From Pseudomonas sp. PB101 (GTDB lineage Bacteria > Pseudomonadota > Gammaproteobacteria > Pseudomonadales > Pseudomonadaceae): a stretch of DNA of 64,000 nt. The stretch lies in contig NZ_RWIR01000052.1 of assembly GCF_009764265.1 (NCBI RefSeq), positions 62,001 to 126,000 of the forward strand, given 5' to 3'. Numbering within the stretch: position 1 is the first letter of the stretch; every line of letters begins with the position of its first letter. The translations under genes were made by a program, and so were the position numbers. Below, one piece after another: positions 1 to 7,723 of this stretch. A model generated the notes under the pieces. The model was given only the letters and a program-made list of their open reading frames with translations. It was not told the origin of the DNA and did not search any database.

Positions 1-615
1 GCCGTGGATAAACAACTGACCGTTGGCCATGCGCGAGGCCACCGACGGATGGGTGCGCAGATGCTGCAACTGGGCGATCACATTCTCTTCGGTGAGGATG
101 TGCATGCTTTCGCTTTCGTTAGAGCAGTTGCAGTTCTCCTGCACCATGGTCTTGGCCACTTCGGCGTGACGCAGCCACGCTTTGACCGTGGGCATTTTTT
201 CCAGACTGTCCGGGTTGAGCACCGCGCGCATGGCGCCGCAGTCGGAATGCCCGCAAATGATGATGTGATGCACACCCAGAGCCAGTACGGCGTACTCGAT
301 GGCCGTGGATACGCCCCCGTTCATTTGCCCGTAAGGCGGTACGACGTTACCGACGTTGCGGGTCACGAACAGATCGCCAGGGGAGCTTTGAGTGATTAAT
401 TCAGGAACGATGCGCGAATCGGCGCAGGCAATGAACATCGCGCGTGGCCGCTGGGCCGTGGCGAGTTTCTTGAAGAGCTCTTCCTGCTGGGGAAATATCT
501 CATGATGAAAATGCAAAAAACCGTCAACGATATGCTGCAACGCCGCATCGGCGGATTCGGCCTCGGGTTGGGCTGAAGCCGACGCAGCCAACGGCTGTTT
601 ATCCTTGTCACTCAT
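1..615 (-). CDS. can: Beta-class carbonic anhydrase (C-terminus cut off by window start)
   Basis: Cytoplasmic zinc enzyme interconverting CO2 and bicarbonate. The 205 codons visible run off the left edge, so the C-terminus is missing. The zinc and active-site residues of the beta class are present: Cys64, Asp66 and Arg68 in CADSR, then His123 and Cys126 in HSDCGAM. The first ~25 residues are Ala/Ser/Gln/Glu-rich and look like a flexible extension. The ATG start is followed by MSDKDKQ; the upstream 244 bp hold the promoter. Family assignment is secure. The gene symbol follows common usage for proteobacterial beta enzymes. Confidence 0.93.
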   Translation of the reverse strand, partial: MSDKDKQPLAASASAQPEAESADAALQHIVDGFLHFHHEIFPQQEELFKKLATAQRPRAMFIACADSRIVPELITQSSPGDLFVTRNVGNVVPPYGQMNGGVSTAIEYAVLALGVHHIIICGHSDCGAMRAVLNPDSLEKMPTVKAWLRHAEVAKTMVQENCNCSNESESMHILTEENVIAQLQHLRTHPSVASRMANGQLFIHG

Positions 616-789
616 GAATTCATCCTCATTGGCGGGCTCGCAAAGTCGTCCCGTGGGGTCCGGTGTGGAGCCAGTGGCTGGTTAAAAAACATCCGGGCCA
701 AACATCTCGACCAGTCAGTCACTCGATGAACAAGGTAGCGGCCGAATCTTAATTGAAACTGAATAAAACGCTCTAGAACGCGTGTTCCA

Positions 790-808
790 GGTCACAAAAA
801 ACGTGACC
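790..808. promoter_or_regulatory. Short inverted repeat upstream of the carbonic anhydrase gene
   Basis: GGTCAC and GTGACC face each other across a 7-base A-rich spacer, about 175 bp upstream of the can start and just past the 3' end of the radical SAM gene. It could be an operator or a weak hairpin. No T-tract follows on either strand, so a terminator is unlikely. Function unknown. Confidence 0.25.
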
Positions 809-859
809 ACCCTAAAGCTCGAGGGCGCTCCTCAGTACTCAACCATAGGCCAATTGTCC

Positions 860-1918
860 TCAAATCAACGACATTTGGCGACCCGGCGGACAAAAGGCGT
901 CGCAGTCCAGATTGAACCCCTCCCGGCGATTGAGCCCCAGCCGCTTGATCGCCTTGGCAAAGCGCTGGGCCAGCAAGTCCGCAAACGGGCCTTCGCCGCG
1001 CATTCGAGCGCCAAAGCGGCTGTCATAGAGTTCACCGCCACGGCTCTGGCGAATCAGGCTCAGCACATGCGCGGCCCGCTGCGGATAATGGGCGCCCAGC
1101 CATTCCTCGAACAGCGGCGCCACTTCCAGCGGCAAGCGCAACATCATGTAGGCAGCGCTCTGCGCCCCGGCTGCATGGGCCTCGGTGAGCAGGCTTTCGA
1201 GCTCGCTGTCGTTGATCATCGGGATCATCGGTGAACACAGGACGCCGACCGGGATGCCCGCCTCGCGCATCACCCGAATGGCCCGCAACCGCGCCTTGGG
1301 TGCTGCGGCGCGGGGCTCGAGGATGCGCTTGAGTTCGTCGTCCAGGGTGGTCAGGCTGATCATTACCGCCACCAGTCTTTGGCTGGCAAGCTCGGTCAGC
1401 AGGTCCAGGTCACGCAGAATCAGCGAGCCCTTGGTGACGATGGTCACCGGATGCCGGTAACGCAGGAGTACTTCGAGGGTTCGACGCGTGATCCGGTATT
1501 CGCGCTCGATCGGCTGATACGGGTCGGTGTTGGAACCGAGGTTGATCGGCGCACATTGATAGCCACGCCTGGACAACTGCTCCTCCAGCACATCCACGGC
1601 GTTGGTCTTGGCGATCAGTTTTGTCTCGAAATCCAGCCCGGGCGACATGTCCCAATAGGCGTGGCTCGGTCTTGCATAACAATAGATACAACCATGCTCG
1701 CAGCCGCGGTAGGGATTGATCGACCGATCGAATGGCAAATCCGGCGAGGTATTGCGGGTGATGATGGTTTTCGCCGTTTCGATGCGCACCTCGGTGCCTT
1801 GGGTAACCGGTGCTTCCTGATACCAGCCGTCGTCTTCGACCACCGAACGATTGGGGGCGAAACGGTTGTGCGGGTTGGTCGCGGTGCCGCGGCCACGGGG
1901 AGGAGATGGCGTGTGCAT
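860..1918 (-). CDS. PA0069-family radical SAM protein (spore photoproduct lyase-like)
   Basis: A radical S-adenosylmethionine enzyme that should carry one 4Fe-4S cluster on the CX3CX2C motif Cys73, Cys77, Cys80 (RGCEHGCIYCYARP). The fold resembles the spore photoproduct lyase-like family, and the arrangement matches the protein I know as PA0069 in P. aeruginosa. Its substrate is unknown; the SOS-type operator at its promoter suggests a role after DNA damage. I chose the ATG at 1918 (MHTPSPP); an in-frame GTG lies three codons upstream at 1927. The gene stands alone between its operator and the carbonic anhydrase promoter. Confidence 0.88.
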   Translation of the reverse strand: MHTPSPPRGRGTATNPHNRFAPNRSVVEDDGWYQEAPVTQGTEVRIETAKTIITRNTSPDLPFDRSINPYRGCEHGCIYCYARPSHAYWDMSPGLDFETKLIAKTNAVDVLEEQLSRRGYQCAPINLGSNTDPYQPIEREYRITRRTLEVLLRYRHPVTIVTKGSLILRDLDLLTELASQRLVAVMISLTTLDDELKRILEPRAAAPKARLRAIRVMREAGIPVGVLCSPMIPMINDSELESLLTEAHAAGAQSAAYMMLRLPLEVAPLFEEWLGAHYPQRAAHVLSLIRQSRGGELYDSRFGARMRGEGPFADLLAQRFAKAIKRLGLNRREGFNLDCDAFCPPGRQMSLI

Positions 1919-1934
1919 GAAAAACACCCAATGA

Positions 1935-1950
1935 CTGTATGCGCATACAG
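1935..1950. promoter_or_regulatory. LexA (SOS) box at the radical SAM gene promoter
   Basis: CTGTATGCGCATACAG is a perfect 16-bp palindrome of the form CTG-N10-CAG (18 bp when the flanking A and T are included), matching the gammaproteobacterial LexA operator. It ends 16 bp before the chosen start codon, a normal repressing position. I recall PA0069 being part of the P. aeruginosa LexA regulon, which fits. Confidence 0.88.
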
Positions 1951-2125
1951 TACGCCGATCAAAACCACTCGACCAGCACCGTTCGGCACTTTCTAATCAT
2001 TTGTCATGTGCCCTTACATGAAGCAACTGGGAGAAACATATAAGTTCTGGCTGTTTCGGCAAGACAGCAGATACCATTTTTTTTCGCTACACACACATAC
2101 CGATATTCTATAAAAGGATTTATTT

Positions 2126-2431
2126 ATGTCGTTTTTCAATCGCCGCGGTATCTTTCTGCAAAAACTTGGACCGACCATAGTCGACCCAAATGAAGTACTG
2201 GTATCGATGCAGTTCGCTCTCAAGGAGGAAGGCTGGGATGAAGAAAACTCGGCAACAACCACGTCTTTGCTGGACTCCACCACAATAATTGCGTCCTCCT
2301 ATGACGGGGGCCAGTCTTTTAGCATCGGTAAGGTCGACAAAGATATTGATGGCAACGGGACCATCAATTCCGCTGACAAGGAAAAACTGCTGACGCTGGC
2401 TAAAGCGTACGCAAGCATTGCCCAGCCTTGA
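2126..2431 (+). CDS. Small hypothetical protein with one dockerin-like Ca-binding loop
   Basis: A 101-residue protein I do not recognise as a whole. Residues 73-84 (DIDGNGTINSAD) form a 12-residue loop with Asp73, Asp75, Asn77, Thr79 and Asp84 in the calcium-coordinating places, followed by a helix (KEKLLTLAKAY); this is the pattern of a single dockerin or F-hand repeat. There is no signal peptide or membrane segment. An AAAGGA ribosome site precedes the ATG, and a strong terminator follows, so it looks like a real one-gene transcript. The gene and its flanks are clearly more AT-rich than the neighbours, suggesting acquisition. Function unknown. Confidence 0.7.
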   Translation: MSFFNRRGIFLQKLGPTIVDPNEVLVSMQFALKEEGWDEENSATTTSLLDSTTIIASSYDGGQSFSIGKVDKDIDGNGTINSADKEKLLTLAKAYASIAQP

Positions 2432-2461
2432 AGCAAAGTTTCAGGCAAATATATATTTATT

Positions 2462-2504
2462 AATCAGATCCGGTCGAAACTGACAATCGATCGGATTTGA
2501 TTTT
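2462..2504 (+). terminator. Rho-independent terminator of the dockerin-loop gene
   Basis: Arms 2462-2476 and 2488-2502 pair over 15 positions with two G-U pairs around an 11-base loop and run into TTTT. It sits 30 bp past the stop codon. Confidence 0.75.
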
Positions 2505-2667
2505 GCATATGACAAAGTTCTTTCAATGAGCGAAGCCAGATCCTTGATGGAACACTCATCACGCCTTCAGCTTCACGATTCTTTGACGGTTCGCTCACAG
2601 GTCTTTGACCGGGCTTGGCTGATCCTTGCCAGCATCTTCCCGTCCCCTTCAGAGCGGTCGCTCAAGC

Positions 2668-3312
2668 ATGCCCTTACGACGATTCATATCTGCAATCTGC
2701 CTGTCGCTCATTGCACTCGTTAACCTGGCACCGGCACTTGCTGACGACAGTGTGGTTCAGCGCCCGGCAGACTGGGCGCAACCGGTCGAGAAGCAGTACA
2801 ACCTCTTTCAGATGTCGCCAACCCTCTACCGCAGCGCCTTGCCGGACAAGGAAGCGGTATCGCTGCTGGAGAACCTCAAGATCGGCACGGTGATCAACTT
2901 CCTGCCGGAACAAGACTCCGGTTGGCTGTCCACGCCGGGCATCAGGCAAGTACATCTGCCTTATCGCACCAACCATGTGGATGACGCCGATGTGCTCAAG
3001 GCCCTGCGCGCCATCACGTCTGCCGAAGCCCAAGGCCCGGTGCTGATGCACTGCAAACACGGCTCCGACCGCACCGGCCTGATGGCGGCCATGTATCGGG
3101 TCGTCGTCCAGGGCTGGAGCAAGGAAGAGGCCCTGGACGAGATGACCCAGGGCGGCTTTGGTGACAGCACCCATTTCAAGGATGGCATTCGCTACATGAT
3201 GCAGGCCGATGTGGACAAACTGCGCACGGCGCTGGCCAATGGCGATTGCAGCACCAGCCCGTTCGCCGCGTGCTCAATGAAGAGTTGGTTCAAGTCGGCT
3301 CATATCGAATAA
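2668..3312 (+). CDS. Periplasmic dual-specificity/tyrosine phosphatase family protein
   Basis: A cysteine-based phosphatase. The P-loop HCKHGSDRTG gives the CX5R signature with catalytic Cys129 and Arg135; acidic residues near 105-108 (HVDDAD) could supply the general acid. Residues 1-25 (charged MPLRR, hydrophobic core, APALA cleavage site) are a clear signal peptide, so the enzyme should act in the periplasm, which is unusual for protein tyrosine phosphatases and leaves a phosphoinositide, nucleotide or other phosphoester possible. I chose the ATG at 2668 because an upstream TTG would bury the signal peptide. A bidirectional terminator follows. Confidence 0.82.
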   Translation: MPLRRFISAICLSLIALVNLAPALADDSVVQRPADWAQPVEKQYNLFQMSPTLYRSALPDKEAVSLLENLKIGTVINFLPEQDSGWLSTPGIRQVHLPYRTNHVDDADVLKALRAITSAEAQGPVLMHCKHGSDRTGLMAAMYRVVVQGWSKEEALDEMTQGGFGDSTHFKDGIRYMMQADVDKLRTALANGDCSTSPFAACSMKSWFKSAHIE

Positions 3313-3315
3313 GAA

Positions 3316-3351
3316 AAGCCCTCGCTGCATGGCGCAGCGGGGGCTTTTTTT
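3316..3351. terminator. Bidirectional rho-independent terminator
   Basis: A GC-rich stem (AAGCCC then CGCTGC, pairing with GCAGCG then GGGGCTT) followed by seven T on the plus strand and preceded by A-rich sequence, so it can serve the phosphatase gene and the convergent yheV. Confidence 0.85.
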
Positions 3352-3629
3352 CACTCAGGCTTTTTCTTCAGTTTCGGGTTCGGGAAGAACTGAACCGCCT
3401 GAACCTTGGTGGCGGCTGGTTTGGGTGCGCTGGTGTTGACCCGCGTCCCCAGCTCCTTGGGAACCGACAGCCCCTGCTCGTTGAGTGTGTCGGAGTAACC
3501 GCAGGCCACGCACTCACGGTGCGGGACCAGGTCTTCGTTCCACATCATCAACTTGTCCGGTTCGCTGCATGCCGGGCATACCGCCCCGGCGATAAAGCGT
3601 TTTTTCGTGATCACAGGTCCCTCACTCAT
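3351..3629 (-). CDS. yheV: YheV-family putative zinc ribbon protein
   Basis: A 92-residue protein with two CX2C knuckles, Cys18/Cys21 (CPAC) and Cys40/Cys43 (CVAC), spaced as in a zinc ribbon, followed by a basic Lys/Pro-rich tail. This matches the YheV (DUF2387) family, whose biochemical role is not established. Its ATG overlaps the stop of prlC by four bases (ATGA), so the two are translationally coupled, an arrangement I know from other pseudomonads. Confidence 0.87.
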   Translation of the reverse strand: MSEGPVITKKRFIAGAVCPACSEPDKLMMWNEDLVPHRECVACGYSDTLNEQGLSVPKELGTRVNTSAPKPAATKVQAVQFFPNPKLKKKPE

Positions 3630-5677
3630 GCTGCTGCGTCCTCACTCAGGCCGCTGTGGCGCAAGAGTGCGTCAATCGATGGCTCACGGCCACGGAAGTC
3701 GACGAACAACACCATCGGTTCCTGGGAGCCGCCCCGGGCCAGGATCGCTTCACGGAAGGCTCGACCGGTGTCGGCGTTGAGCACGCCTTCTTCTTCAAAT
3801 TTCGAGAAGGCATCGGCCGACAGCACTTCAGCCCACTTGTAGCTGTAGTAGCCCGCGGCATAACCGCCAGCGAAGATGTGCGCAAAGCTGTTGGGGAAGC
3901 GGTTGTAGGCCGGCGGACGCATCACCGAGACCTCATCGCGCACGCCTTCGAGCACTTGCAGCACGCTGCGGCCGTCGCCGTGGGTGGTGTGAAGCTCGAA
4001 GTCGAACAGCGAAAACTCCAGTTGGCGGACCATCATCAGGCCGGACTGGAAGTTTTTCGCCGCGAGCATTTTCCCGAGCAAATCCTGAGGCAGCGGTTCG
4101 CCGGACTCGTAGTGACCGGAAATCAGCGCCAGGCCTTCCGGCTCCCAGCACCAGTTTTCCATGAACTGGCTTGGCAGTTCGACGGCATCCCAGGCCACGC
4201 CGTTGATGCCAGACACGCCAGCATGCTCGACGCGGGTCAGCAGGTGATGCAGGCCGTGGCCGAATTCATGGAACAGGGTGGTGACTTCATCGTGGGTCAG
4301 CAGCGCAGGCTTGCCGCTGTCGGCCGGGGTGAAATTGCACACCAGGTTCGCCACCGGGCTTTGCAGCACGCCGCCAGCCGTGCGGCGACGGTCGCGGGCG
4401 CCGTCCATCCAGGCACCGCCACGCTTGTTGGCGCGGGCATAGAGATCGAAGAAGAAGCGGCCGACGTGCTGGCCGTTTTCCTTGATCTCGAACAGGCGCA
4501 CATCCGGGTGCCAGGCGTCGAAGCCTTTGAGTTCGGCGATCTCGATGCCGTACAGGCGCTGCACGATGGCGAACAGGCCGCTGAGCACCTTGTCGATCGG
4601 GAAGTAGGCGCGCAGGGCTTCCTGGGCGACGCTGTAACGCTGCTCACGGAGCTTTTCACCGTAGAAACCGCTGTCCCAGCTTTGCAGGTCCGGGCAGCCT
4701 TGCTCGGCAGCGTAGGCCTTGAGCTGTTCCAGATCCTGGGCGGCGAACGGCTTGCTGCGCTTGGCGAGGTCGCGCAGGAAGCTCAGCACCTGATCGCTGG
4801 ACTCAGCCATTTTGGTTGCCAGGCTCAGCTCGGAGAAGCTGCCGAAACCCAGCAGCCTGGCCAACTCCTGACGCAGGTCGAGGATTTCTTCCATGACCGG
4901 GCCGTTGTCGTTCTGACCGGCATTCGGTCCCTGGTCCGACGCTCGGGTGCAGTAGGCTGCGTAGACTTCTTCACGCAGTGCGCGGTCCTGGGCGTAGGTC
5001 ATCACCGCGTAATAGCTCGGGAATTCCAGGGTGATCAGCCAGCCGTCCAGATCCTTGGCCTGGGCCGCAGCGGCCATTTGCGCCTTGGCCGAATCGGTCA
5101 GGCCGGCGAGGGCGGCTTCATCGGTGACATGCTTGGTCCATGCCTGGGTGGCGTCGAGCAACTGGTTGGAGAAACGGCTGCCCAGTTCGGAGAGTTTGCT
5201 CTGCACTTCGGCGTAACGTTTCTGTTCGGCTTCCGGCAAGTCGATACCCGACAGACGGAAGTCACGCAGGGCGTGTTCCAGGATAGTTTTCTGCGCCACG
5301 TCGAAACCGCTGGCCTGCGGGCTGCTGGCCAGGGCTTCGAAGGCCTGGAACAGTTCACGGTTCTGGCCCATTTCGGTGGAGTAGGCGCTCAAGGCCGGCA
5401 GGCACGACTCGTAGGCTTCGCGCAGTTCGGCGCTGTTGCACACGGCATTGAGGTGGCTGACCGGGCTCCACGCCGCGCCCAGGCGATCGTTGAGTTCGTC
5501 CATCGCCAGCACCAGGCCGGCCCACGTTGGCTGCTTGGCCTGGGTCTTGAGGATCTCGACGATGGCGGCGCGGTTGTCAGCCAGGATCTGTTCAATGGCC
5601 GGTTGCACGTGTTCGGCGCGGATGGCGGAGAACGGCGGCAGGTCGTAGGACTGCAAAAGAGGGTTGTTCACGCTCAC
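3626..5677 (-). CDS. prlC: Oligopeptidase A (M3 family metallopeptidase)
   Basis: Cytoplasmic zinc endopeptidase that degrades short peptides and, in E. coli, cleaved signal peptides. The zinc-binding HEFGH motif lies at residues 470-474, as expected for a protein of 683 residues, and the C-terminal stretch with NSFAHIFAGGYAAGYYSY is typical of the M3A family. A GTG at 5677 is taken as start, with AAGG about eight bases upstream; a second in-frame GTG two codons on is possible. It is the first gene of a two-gene unit with yheV and is divergent from the gamma-carbonic anhydrase gene. Confidence 0.95.
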   Translation of the reverse strand: MSVNNPLLQSYDLPPFSAIRAEHVQPAIEQILADNRAAIVEILKTQAKQPTWAGLVLAMDELNDRLGAAWSPVSHLNAVCNSAELREAYESCLPALSAYSTEMGQNRELFQAFEALASSPQASGFDVAQKTILEHALRDFRLSGIDLPEAEQKRYAEVQSKLSELGSRFSNQLLDATQAWTKHVTDEAALAGLTDSAKAQMAAAAQAKDLDGWLITLEFPSYYAVMTYAQDRALREEVYAAYCTRASDQGPNAGQNDNGPVMEEILDLRQELARLLGFGSFSELSLATKMAESSDQVLSFLRDLAKRSKPFAAQDLEQLKAYAAEQGCPDLQSWDSGFYGEKLREQRYSVAQEALRAYFPIDKVLSGLFAIVQRLYGIEIAELKGFDAWHPDVRLFEIKENGQHVGRFFFDLYARANKRGGAWMDGARDRRRTAGGVLQSPVANLVCNFTPADSGKPALLTHDEVTTLFHEFGHGLHHLLTRVEHAGVSGINGVAWDAVELPSQFMENWCWEPEGLALISGHYESGEPLPQDLLGKMLAAKNFQSGLMMVRQLEFSLFDFELHTTHGDGRSVLQVLEGVRDEVSVMRPPAYNRFPNSFAHIFAGGYAAGYYSYKWAEVLSADAFSKFEEEGVLNADTGRAFREAILARGGSQEPMVLFVDFRGREPSIDALLRHSGLSEDAAA

Positions 5678-5765
5678 GGTTGATACCTTGGCTGGAGAAA
5701 CATGCAGCCATCTTAATTACAATCGACACTCACCGCAGCTATCAGCGACAGAGAGAAACCCTATC

Positions 5766-6311
5766 GTGAACCTTCGCAAGTATCAGAACCACACGCCGCT
5801 GCTCGGCAAAGGCGCTTTTGTCGACGGCTCGGCGGTGGTGATCGGCGACGTTGAAATCGGCGCGGACAGCTCGGTCTGGCCGCTGACGGTGATCCGTGGC
5901 GACATGCACCGTATCCGCATCGGCGCGCGCACCAGCGTGCAGGATGGCTGTGTGTTGCACATCACCCACGCCGGGCCGTTCAACCCCGATGGCTTCCCGT
6001 TGCTGATCGGCGACGACGTGACCATCGCCCACAAGGTCATGCTGCACGGCTGTTCGGTGGGCAGCCGGGTATTGATCGGCATGGGCAGCATCGTCATGGA
6101 CGGTGCGGTGGTCGACGATGACGTGATCATCGGCGCCGGCAGCCTGGTGCCACCGGGCAAACATCTGCAAAGCGGCTTCCTGTATGTGGGCAGCCCGGTA
6201 AAGCAGATCCGCCCGTTGACGGACAAGGAACGCGCCTTTTTCACCTACAGCGCGGCGAACTACGTGAAGCTCAAGGACCTGCATCTGGCCGAAGGCTACG
6301 ACCAGCTCTGA
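5766..6311 (+). CDS. Gamma-class carbonic anhydrase-like hexapeptide-repeat protein
   Basis: A 181-residue left-handed beta-helix protein built of hexapeptide repeats (VIGDVEIGADS, VLIGMGSIVMDG, VIIGAGSLVPPG). Histidines in VLHITH and IAHKVMLHGC are where gamma-carbonic anhydrases bind zinc as trimers. Many members of this YrdA/PaaY-type group have weak or no measured hydratase activity, so the reaction is inferred. No ATG fits; the GTG at 5766 gives the usual N-terminus MNLRKYQNHTP. It is followed 27 bp later by the HAD phosphatase gene and probably cotranscribed with it. Confidence 0.9.
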   Translation: MNLRKYQNHTPLLGKGAFVDGSAVVIGDVEIGADSSVWPLTVIRGDMHRIRIGARTSVQDGCVLHITHAGPFNPDGFPLLIGDDVTIAHKVMLHGCSVGSRVLIGMGSIVMDGAVVDDDVIIGAGSLVPPGKHLQSGFLYVGSPVKQIRPLTDKERAFFTYSAANYVKLKDLHLAEGYDQL

Positions 6312-6338
6312 CCCGGCCCCTCATTTTCAGGATTCAAC

Positions 6339-6989
6339 ATGCATTACCAAACCGTTCTGTTCGACCTCGATGGCACCCTGACCGACCCGCGCGAGGGCAT
6401 TACCCGTTCGATCCAGTTTGCCTTGGGCAAGCTGGGTATCGATGAGCCGGATCTGGCCAAACTCGAGCACTTCATCGGCCCGCCATTGTTGCAGGCCTTC
6501 ATGCAGTTCTACGCCTTCGACGAAGCCAAGGCCTGGGAGGCGGTGAATTTCTACCGTGAGCGTTTCAAGGTCACCGGTTTGTACGAAAACCGCGTGTTCG
6601 ACGGCGTCACCCCGCTGCTGGAAACCCTCGGCGGACAAGGCCGTCAGCTGTACATCGCGACCTCGAAACCGTGGGTGTTCGCCCGGGAAATCGCCCGGCA
6701 TTTCGACTTTGCCAAACACTTCAAGGTGATTTACGGCAGCGAACTGGATGGCACCCGGACCAACAAGGTCGAGCTGATCGCTCACCTGATGGCCGAAGAA
6801 AACCTCGACCCGGCCAATACCCTGATGATCGGTGACCGCAAACACGACCTGATCGGCGCGCGCAGCAACGGCCTGGACGCAGCGGCAGTGGGTTACGGAT
6901 TTGGCAGCCACGAAGAATTGAGCGCCGAAGCGCCGGCCTATCACTTTGAAACGCTGGCCGAGTTGCATCAGGCGTTTTTGCCGCGCTGA
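6339..6989 (+). CDS. HAD-superfamily hydrolase (Gph-like phosphatase)
   Basis: A 216-residue haloacid dehalogenase-type phosphatase. Motif I is FDLDGT with nucleophile Asp9 and acid Asp11, motif II is the ATSKP segment, and motif III/IV is IGDRKHDLIGA. The helical cap between motif I and II places it with phosphoglycolate phosphatase/nucleotidase-like enzymes; the exact substrate cannot be read from the sequence. It lies directly downstream of the gamma-carbonic anhydrase gene, and a paired REP element follows the stop. Confidence 0.87.
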   Translation: MHYQTVLFDLDGTLTDPREGITRSIQFALGKLGIDEPDLAKLEHFIGPPLLQAFMQFYAFDEAKAWEAVNFYRERFKVTGLYENRVFDGVTPLLETLGGQGRQLYIATSKPWVFAREIARHFDFAKHFKVIYGSELDGTRTNKVELIAHLMAEENLDPANTLMIGDRKHDLIGARSNGLDAAAVGYGFGSHEELSAEAPAYHFETLAELHQAFLPR

Positions 6990-7000
6990 AAAGGCCAACC

Positions 7001-7085
7001 CCTGTAGGAGCCGGCTTGCTGGCGATTGTTACAACGCAGTGTGCCAGGCACGCCCCCATCGCGGGCAAGCCCGCTCCCACAGGGG
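7001..7085. repeat. Paired REP element (REPIN), mixed-type
   Basis: Left half CTGTAGGAGCCGGCTTGCTG-GCGAT, right half ATCGCGGGCAAGCCCGCTCC-CAC in opposite orientation, about 35 bp apart. The two halves belong to different core variants. It fills the space between two converging genes. Confidence 0.85.
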
Positions 7086-7099
7086 CACGGTGCAGGTGT

Positions 7100-7723
7100 T
7101 CAGGGTCTGGGTGGTGGCGCCAGCTTCTGCCCTTGCTCGACCGCCCAGTTCACCACCTGCGTGGTCAACTGATCGTTCGCCTGACCGAACCCGACCACCA
7201 CCGCCGGGACCTGCACGGCACTGAGTGGCTGGCGCACTTCAAAGCGGCGGCTGGCGAGGAGGCGCTGATCGTAACTGCGCACCAGCAGGGCATCCAGACG
7301 CACGACCACGCTGGCATTCGTATCCTGATACTCGGTCTGGAACGCCTGCAGGCTGCCGCCTAATTCAAGATCGGTCTGGAAGATGCTGTCATCGGTGCTC
7401 AGCAATGTCACCCGTCCGTCATGCTGGAAACCTTGCAGCAGGCGATTGCGCACCAGCACCGGCGCCGGGTCGGTCCAGCGCGAACCCTTGTAGTGGCTGA
7501 GCACGTCGCCCTGAGGAATCACGGCAATGTTCGGACTGTTCAACGCTTCGCTGGACTGGAACTTGTTCAGGCGCAATGACCACCGCTGCGGCGCGCCATG
7601 GCTGGCCGATGAACTCTGCGCCGAAGGCAATCTATAGACCTCGAAGGGTTCGGGCTTGGGCAGTATCGAGCACGAACCGATCAGCGTGAAGCCGGCGAGG
7701 AGGGCAATCTGAATCAGCTTCAT
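7100..7723 (-). CDS. ABC-type transport auxiliary lipoprotein
   Basis: Last gene of a four-gene MCE-type operon. A 207-residue outer-membrane-directed lipoprotein: hydrophobic signal MKLIQIALLAGFTLIGSC with the lipobox ending at Cys18. The remainder resembles the PqiC/YmbA-like auxiliary component of lipid ABC transporters, thought to link the MCE protein to the outer membrane. Its ATG overlaps the stop of the MCE gene (ATGA). The function is from family and operon context. Confidence 0.86.
   Translation of the reverse strand: MKLIQIALLAGFTLIGSCSILPKPEPFEVYRLPSAQSSSASHGAPQRWSLRLNKFQSSEALNSPNIAVIPQGDVLSHYKGSRWTDPAPVLVRNRLLQGFQHDGRVTLLSTDDSIFQTDLELGGSLQAFQTEYQDTNASVVVRLDALLVRSYDQRLLASRRFEVRQPLSAVQVPAVVVGFGQANDQLTTQVVNWAVEQGQKLAPPPRP

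Noticed and set aside
3656..5683. Long open frame (675 codons) antisense to prlC
   Set aside because: The opposite strand encodes a complete M3 peptidase with HEFGH; the antisense product is His/Gln/Val/Gly-rich low-quality sequence, a usual by-product of high-GC codon bias.
7001..7085. Possible CRISPR-like or tRNA-like repeats at the REP positions
   Set aside because: The repeats are inverted pairs with the known Pseudomonas REP core and no regular spacers, so they are REPINs.
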